16,948 nt of DNA from Desulfovibrio sp. Dsv1 (GTDB taxonomy: Bacteria; Desulfobacterota; Desulfovibrionia; Desulfovibrionales; Desulfovibrionaceae). Position 1 is the first letter of the stretch. Each line of letters starts with the position of its first letter. Shown here piece by piece: positions 14,257 to 16,948 of the stretch. Both the position numbers and the translations under genes were made by a program. The stretch is from assembly GCA_000403945.1 (NCBI GenBank), contig APFI01000168.1, positions 1-16,948 on the forward strand, given 5' to 3'. The notes under the pieces were generated by a model that worked only from the letters and a program-made list of their open reading frames with translations, was not told where the DNA came from and made no database searches.

Positions 14257-15093
14257 ATGATAACAATTGATCTGCACACCCATACTAAGTACTCCCACGG
14301 GGCGAACACGCCCGCTGAGATGTACGCTTCGGCCCTGGACAAGGGCCTGACCCTGCTGGGTTTTTCCGAGCATTCGCCCCGCCCGCAGGGTTTTGACTAC
14401 CAGCACGAGTACCGCGAGCAGCTCATCCGCCATCTGCCGGACTACGTCCGCGAGGTGCTGGCCCTCAAGGCCGCGCCACGCGAAGGGGCGCACGGCCCCT
14501 GCCATGTGCTTTTCGGCATGGAAATGGACTGGCTGGACGGGCAGGGGGACTTTACCCGCGCCGCCTGCAACGCCTATGACTTCGACTATCTCCTGGGCAG
14601 CGTGCATTTTCTCGGGCGCTGGGGCTTTGACGACGGCGTGGAACCTTGGAGAAACGCCTCCCAAGAGGAGTGCGAAAGCCGCTACACAGCCTATTTCACG
14701 GCTTGGGAGGCCATGCTCCGCTCCGGCCTGTTCAATATCGCGGCCCACCCGGACCTGATCAAAATTTTCTCTGTGGAGCAGTTCCACATCTGGCTGGCCA
14801 AGCCGGAGAGCCGGGTGCACATCCGTCGCTGCCTCACGGCCCTGCGCGATGCTGGTATGGCCATGGAAATCTCCTCCGCCGGGCTGCGCAAAGCCTGCCG
14901 CGAAATCTATCCGGCACCGCCGATCATGGCCTTAGCCGCCGAACTGTGCCTGCCCATCAGCTTCGCCTCGGACGCCCACGGCACGGATGACGTGGCTTAC
15001 GGTTTCGCGCGGCTGGCCTCCTACGCTAGGGCCTTCGGCTTCAGGGAATATGCGCTTTTCGACAAGGGCCGCATGACGGCGCTCCCACTGTAA
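14257..15093 (+). CDS. hisK: PHP-family histidinol-phosphatase
   Basis: A 278-residue PHP-domain phosphoesterase. Metal-ligand motifs in order are DLHTHTKYSHG (His7, His9, His14), FSEHSP (His39), GMEMDW (Glu89), GSVHFLG (His117), AAHPDLI (His164) and SDAHGTDD (Asp239, His241), the full set for the trinuclear metal site. YLLGSVHFLGRWGFDD is characteristic of HisJ/HisK-type histidinol-phosphate phosphatases, which remove phosphate from histidinol phosphate in histidine synthesis. A different phosphomonoester substrate is possible. The ATG at 14257 has only a weak A-rich sequence upstream and sits 11 bases after the long hairpin, which could limit its translation. It is 15 bases from the next gene, so both are probably cotranscribed. 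Confidence 0.85.
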   Translation: MITIDLHTHTKYSHGANTPAEMYASALDKGLTLLGFSEHSPRPQGFDYQHEYREQLIRHLPDYVREVLALKAAPREGAHGPCHVLFGMEMDWLDGQGDFTRAACNAYDFDYLLGSVHFLGRWGFDDGVEPWRNASQEECESRYTAYFTAWEAMLRSGLFNIAAHPDLIKIFSVEQFHIWLAKPESRVHIRRCLTALRDAGMAMEISSAGLRKACREIYPAPPIMALAAELCLPISFASDAHGTDDVAYGFARLASYARAFGFREYALFDKGRMTALPL

Positions 15094-15108
15094 AACAGAG
15101 ACCATCGC

Positions 15109-16635
15109 ATGTCCCCGCGCCATTCTCCGGTCACCCCGCCCGCCCCTCTGGTCACGGTAAACGACGTCAGTCTGTTTCTGCCCGGCGACTCCCGCCAAGA
15201 CATGGTTCTGCGCCATATCAACTGGCGTGTGGAGCGTGGACGCCACTGCGCCCTGCTGGGCCCCAACGGCTCGGGCAAATCCACCCTGCTGCGCCTGCTG
15301 CACGGCGAACTTTGGCCCGCGCAGGGGCATATTTACTGGCATACGCCGGAGGGAGAGGAAGAGTCCCCCTTGGCCGGACGGGCCGTGAGCGCGCTGGTTT
15401 CCCCGACCCAACAGGAGAACTACCAGCGCCAGGCATGGGATATCACGGGCCGCGACCTGCTGCTCACCGGCCTGGAGGACGCCCCCCTGCTCTACAACCA
15501 GTCCGGCGCATGGGGAGACACTGAACGCGAGCCCACCGTGGAAGCCTTGGCTGCCCGTTTGCATGCCCAGGGGCTTTTGGCCCGCAGGCTGATCACGCTT
15601 TCGCAGGGCCAGTTGCGCCTGTTGCTGCTGGGCCGGGCACTGCTGCGCGCGCCCGTTCTGCTGCTGCTGGACGAGTGCGCCGACGGCCTAGACGCGGCCC
15701 ATAAAAAAATTTTTTTCGAGGTGTTGGAGAAATATTCCGGCCGCTGCACCGTGATTTTCACCGCGCACCGGGCTGGAGCCCTGCCGGACTGGTGTACGGA
15801 ACGCCGCTACGTCAGCGAGGGCCGCCTGCTGGACGCGCCGCCCCCGGTCCCGCCCGTTTCCGCCGCCGGGGAGAACAAAACAGCGAGGGTCGGGTCAAAG
15901 CGCCCGGTCTATAGCGCCATAGGCCGTATTCTGCTCTCGCTGGAAAACGTGTCGGTCTTCATTGACCGCCACAAGGTTCTGCACAATGTCACCTGGAGCC
16001 TGCACGAAGGCGAGTACTGGCGGATCGCCGGGGCCAACGGTTCGGGCAAGTCCACACTGTTGCGGCTGCTGGCCGGGGACGAATTCGCGGCCGCCGGGGG
16101 TGCCGTCATCCGCTGGCTGCCGGGCCGGGGCGGGCATGTGGAAATGCTGGCCGACGTGCGCAAGGGCGTACGCTTGGTATCCGACCTTTCCCAGGCCCTC
16201 TACGGCTTCACGCTCAGCGGGCTGGAACTGGTTTGCTCCGGCTTTGACAACAGCATCGGGCTGTACCGGGATTTTACGGAAGCGGAGCGTGACGAGGCCC
16301 GGCGGGCCATTGCCGGACTTTTCCCGGAAGGGGATGCGGCCCGCGTGGCGGAAAAATCCATCCGTCTGCTCTCCAACGGGCAATTGCGCCGGATGTTCCT
16401 GGCCCGCGCCCTGGTGGGGCACCCAGACATCCTGCTGCTGGACGAACCCTGTTCCGGCTTGGACGCAGAAAGCCGCGCCCGCTATCTGGCCCTGCTGGAC
16501 CAGTTAGCCGCCCCGGCGGAAGCCGGAGGCCTTGGTGTGCATCTGGTCTTTGTCTCCCACCACGGGGAGGACGCTCCACTCTGCATCAACCGTGAGGCGC
16601 GCATGGAGGAAGGGCGGCTGACTGTCCTGCGCTGA
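15109..16635 (+). CDS. modF: Double-domain ABC ATPase, ModF-like
   Basis: A 508-residue soluble protein made of two ABC ATPase domains. Domain 1: Walker A GPNGSGKST 51-59, signature LSQGQ 164-168, Walker B LLLLDE 184-189, switch His220. Domain 2: GANGSGKST 308-316, LSNGQ 421-425, ILLLDEP 441-447 and VSHHGEDAP with the switch His at 484/485. The LSxGQ signatures and the VSHHxEDAP ending match E. coli ModF (490 residues), encoded with the molybdate regulator and of uncertain function, possibly in molybdenum or cofactor handling. No membrane segments exist and no modABC is nearby, so a transport role is not shown. Domain 1 has Cys instead of Pro after the Walker B Glu and may be less active. The ATG at 15109 has AGAG about 8 bases upstream. 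A Uup/PhrA-like role remains an alternative. Confidence 0.75.
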   Translation: MSPRHSPVTPPAPLVTVNDVSLFLPGDSRQDMVLRHINWRVERGRHCALLGPNGSGKSTLLRLLHGELWPAQGHIYWHTPEGEEESPLAGRAVSALVSPTQQENYQRQAWDITGRDLLLTGLEDAPLLYNQSGAWGDTEREPTVEALAARLHAQGLLARRLITLSQGQLRLLLLGRALLRAPVLLLLDECADGLDAAHKKIFFEVLEKYSGRCTVIFTAHRAGALPDWCTERRYVSEGRLLDAPPPVPPVSAAGENKTARVGSKRPVYSAIGRILLSLENVSVFIDRHKVLHNVTWSLHEGEYWRIAGANGSGKSTLLRLLAGDEFAAAGGAVIRWLPGRGGHVEMLADVRKGVRLVSDLSQALYGFTLSGLELVCSGFDNSIGLYRDFTEAERDEARRAIAGLFPEGDAARVAEKSIRLLSNGQLRRMFLARALVGHPDILLLDEPCSGLDAESRARYLALLDQLAAPAEAGGLGVHLVFVSHHGEDAPLCINREARMEEGRLTVLR

Positions 16636-16688
16636 CCCGCGCGCATGCCTCCCGCAGCCACGAACATTACAGACAACGGATCCCGCAA

Positions 16689-16717
16689 AACAGTGTGTTC
16701 ACGGAACCTGTTGTTTT
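16689..16717 (+). terminator. Intrinsic terminator after the ModF-like gene
   Basis: AACAG pairs with CTGTT and, inside it, GTTC pairs with GAAC around an ACG loop, with a 3-base bulge on the left arm. GTTTT follows. It lies 54 bases after the stop codon and closes the cluster. Confidence 0.6.
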
Positions 16718-16741
16718 ACCAAGCATTGTGTTTGCCACTTA

Positions 16742-16846
16742 TCCACAGTGCCAAAACTTCCTATTGTGATATTTAAACTTGAGGCCGCCGAATTGCTCAT
16801 ACAGCATCAGACTGCTTTTACTCTCCAAGTAACCCATAAAACCCGG
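16742..16846 (-). pseudogene. IS200/IS605-type TnpA relic fragment
   Basis: On the minus strand a frame reads FMGYLESKSSLMLYEQFGGL then KFKYHNRKFWHCG before a stop at 16741. This is the central part of an IS200 Y1 transposase (usually FMGYLKGKSSLM...YGNRHFWxRGYYV). The following stop replaces the YYV catalytic segment, though VANTMLGKTT after it still resembles VNTVGKNTK. Both ends are missing. It is a different lineage from the relic at 6246. Confidence 0.65.
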
Positions 16847-16874
16847 CACGCTCATTGAGGTTTATGGCCCCACG

Positions 16875-16946
16875 CTCTTCAGGGTCACAGGCGAGTGCCT
16901 CGGGGATGTTTCGGAATACGCCCGTTTTGCCCCACTTGCCGAATCG
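16875..16946 (-). pseudogene. IS5-family transposase fragment running off the window
   Basis: About 24 residues (RFGKWGKTGVFRNIPEALAC and then DPEE) match the pre-catalytic stretch of IS5-family transposases (RFxRWxKxGVFxRIFEAL). The rest, upstream on that strand, lies beyond the window. Downstream it changes into unrelated sequence and then the IS200 fragment. It is short, so the call is tentative. Confidence 0.45.
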
Positions 16947-16948
16947 GC

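Noticed and set aside
16739..16747. Perfect DnaA box TTATCCACA
   Set aside because: A single box inside an IS200 relic, with no cluster of boxes, no AT-rich unwinding element and no dnaA/dnaN nearby; most likely chance. A one-mismatch copy at 6540 is also isolated.
1..16948. CRISPR arrays, tRNA or rRNA genes, phage or defence genes
   Set aside because: I saw no regularly spaced repeats, no tRNA T-loop consensus with an acceptor stem, and no protein motif of a defence or phage structural family.

Overview
The window looks like a chromosomal segment of a Desulfovibrionaceae-type sulfate reducer (Desulfovibrio, Bilophila or a relative). This is an inference from four things: moderately high GC with GC-rich third codon positions, a NikKMLQO nickel/cobalt ECF transporter, an NfnAB electron-bifurcating transhydrogenase, and several decayed IS5 and IS200/IS605 insertion sequences. 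No rRNA, tRNA or CRISPR array was seen.

Layout, left to right. Positions 1-1160 hold a palindromic terminator, a decayed IS5-family transposase (minus) and non-coding DNA. A small exported protein of unknown function (1165-1617, plus) converges, across a two-way terminator, on a wrecked class I glutamine amidotransferase (minus, to about 2115). A compact plus-strand operon, nikK-nikM-nikL-nikQ-nikO (2321-6007), encodes a complete metal importer: two exported His-start accessory proteins, the substrate-binding membrane subunit, the coupling membrane subunit and an ATPase. It runs into debris: the minus-strand C-terminal end of a possible type I-secreted protein, abutted by an IS200-type TnpA relic with its right-end hairpin, then a structured plus-strand terminator. 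The replicative polymerase gene dnaE (10250-6774, minus) has its own strong extended -10 promoter.

From 10505 to 11000 lies another decayed IS5-type transposase. A 93-residue unknown protein (11493-11212, minus) has a good ribosome binding site and a terminator that lies in the tail of that relic. A second plus-strand cluster follows: nfnA-nfnB (overlapping), then, after a 17-bp perfect inverted repeat, a PHP-family histidinol phosphatase and a double-ATPase ModF-like protein closed by a terminator. The last 200 bases are a fusion of two further IS relics (IS5-type and IS200-type, minus).

How the genes work together. NikKMLQO would bring in Ni2+ (or Co2+), needed for [NiFe]-hydrogenases or cobalamin enzymes in such bacteria. 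NfnAB links NADH, NADPH and ferredoxin pools. dnaE, the phosphatase and the ModF-like protein are housekeeping or accessory genes without an evident shared pathway. I saw no clearly new multi-gene system. The most useful leads are the predicted N-terminal histidines in the nickel importer, the unusual nikL-nikQ junction, the long hairpin before the phosphatase, the structured terminator at 6686-6734, and the two small unknown proteins.
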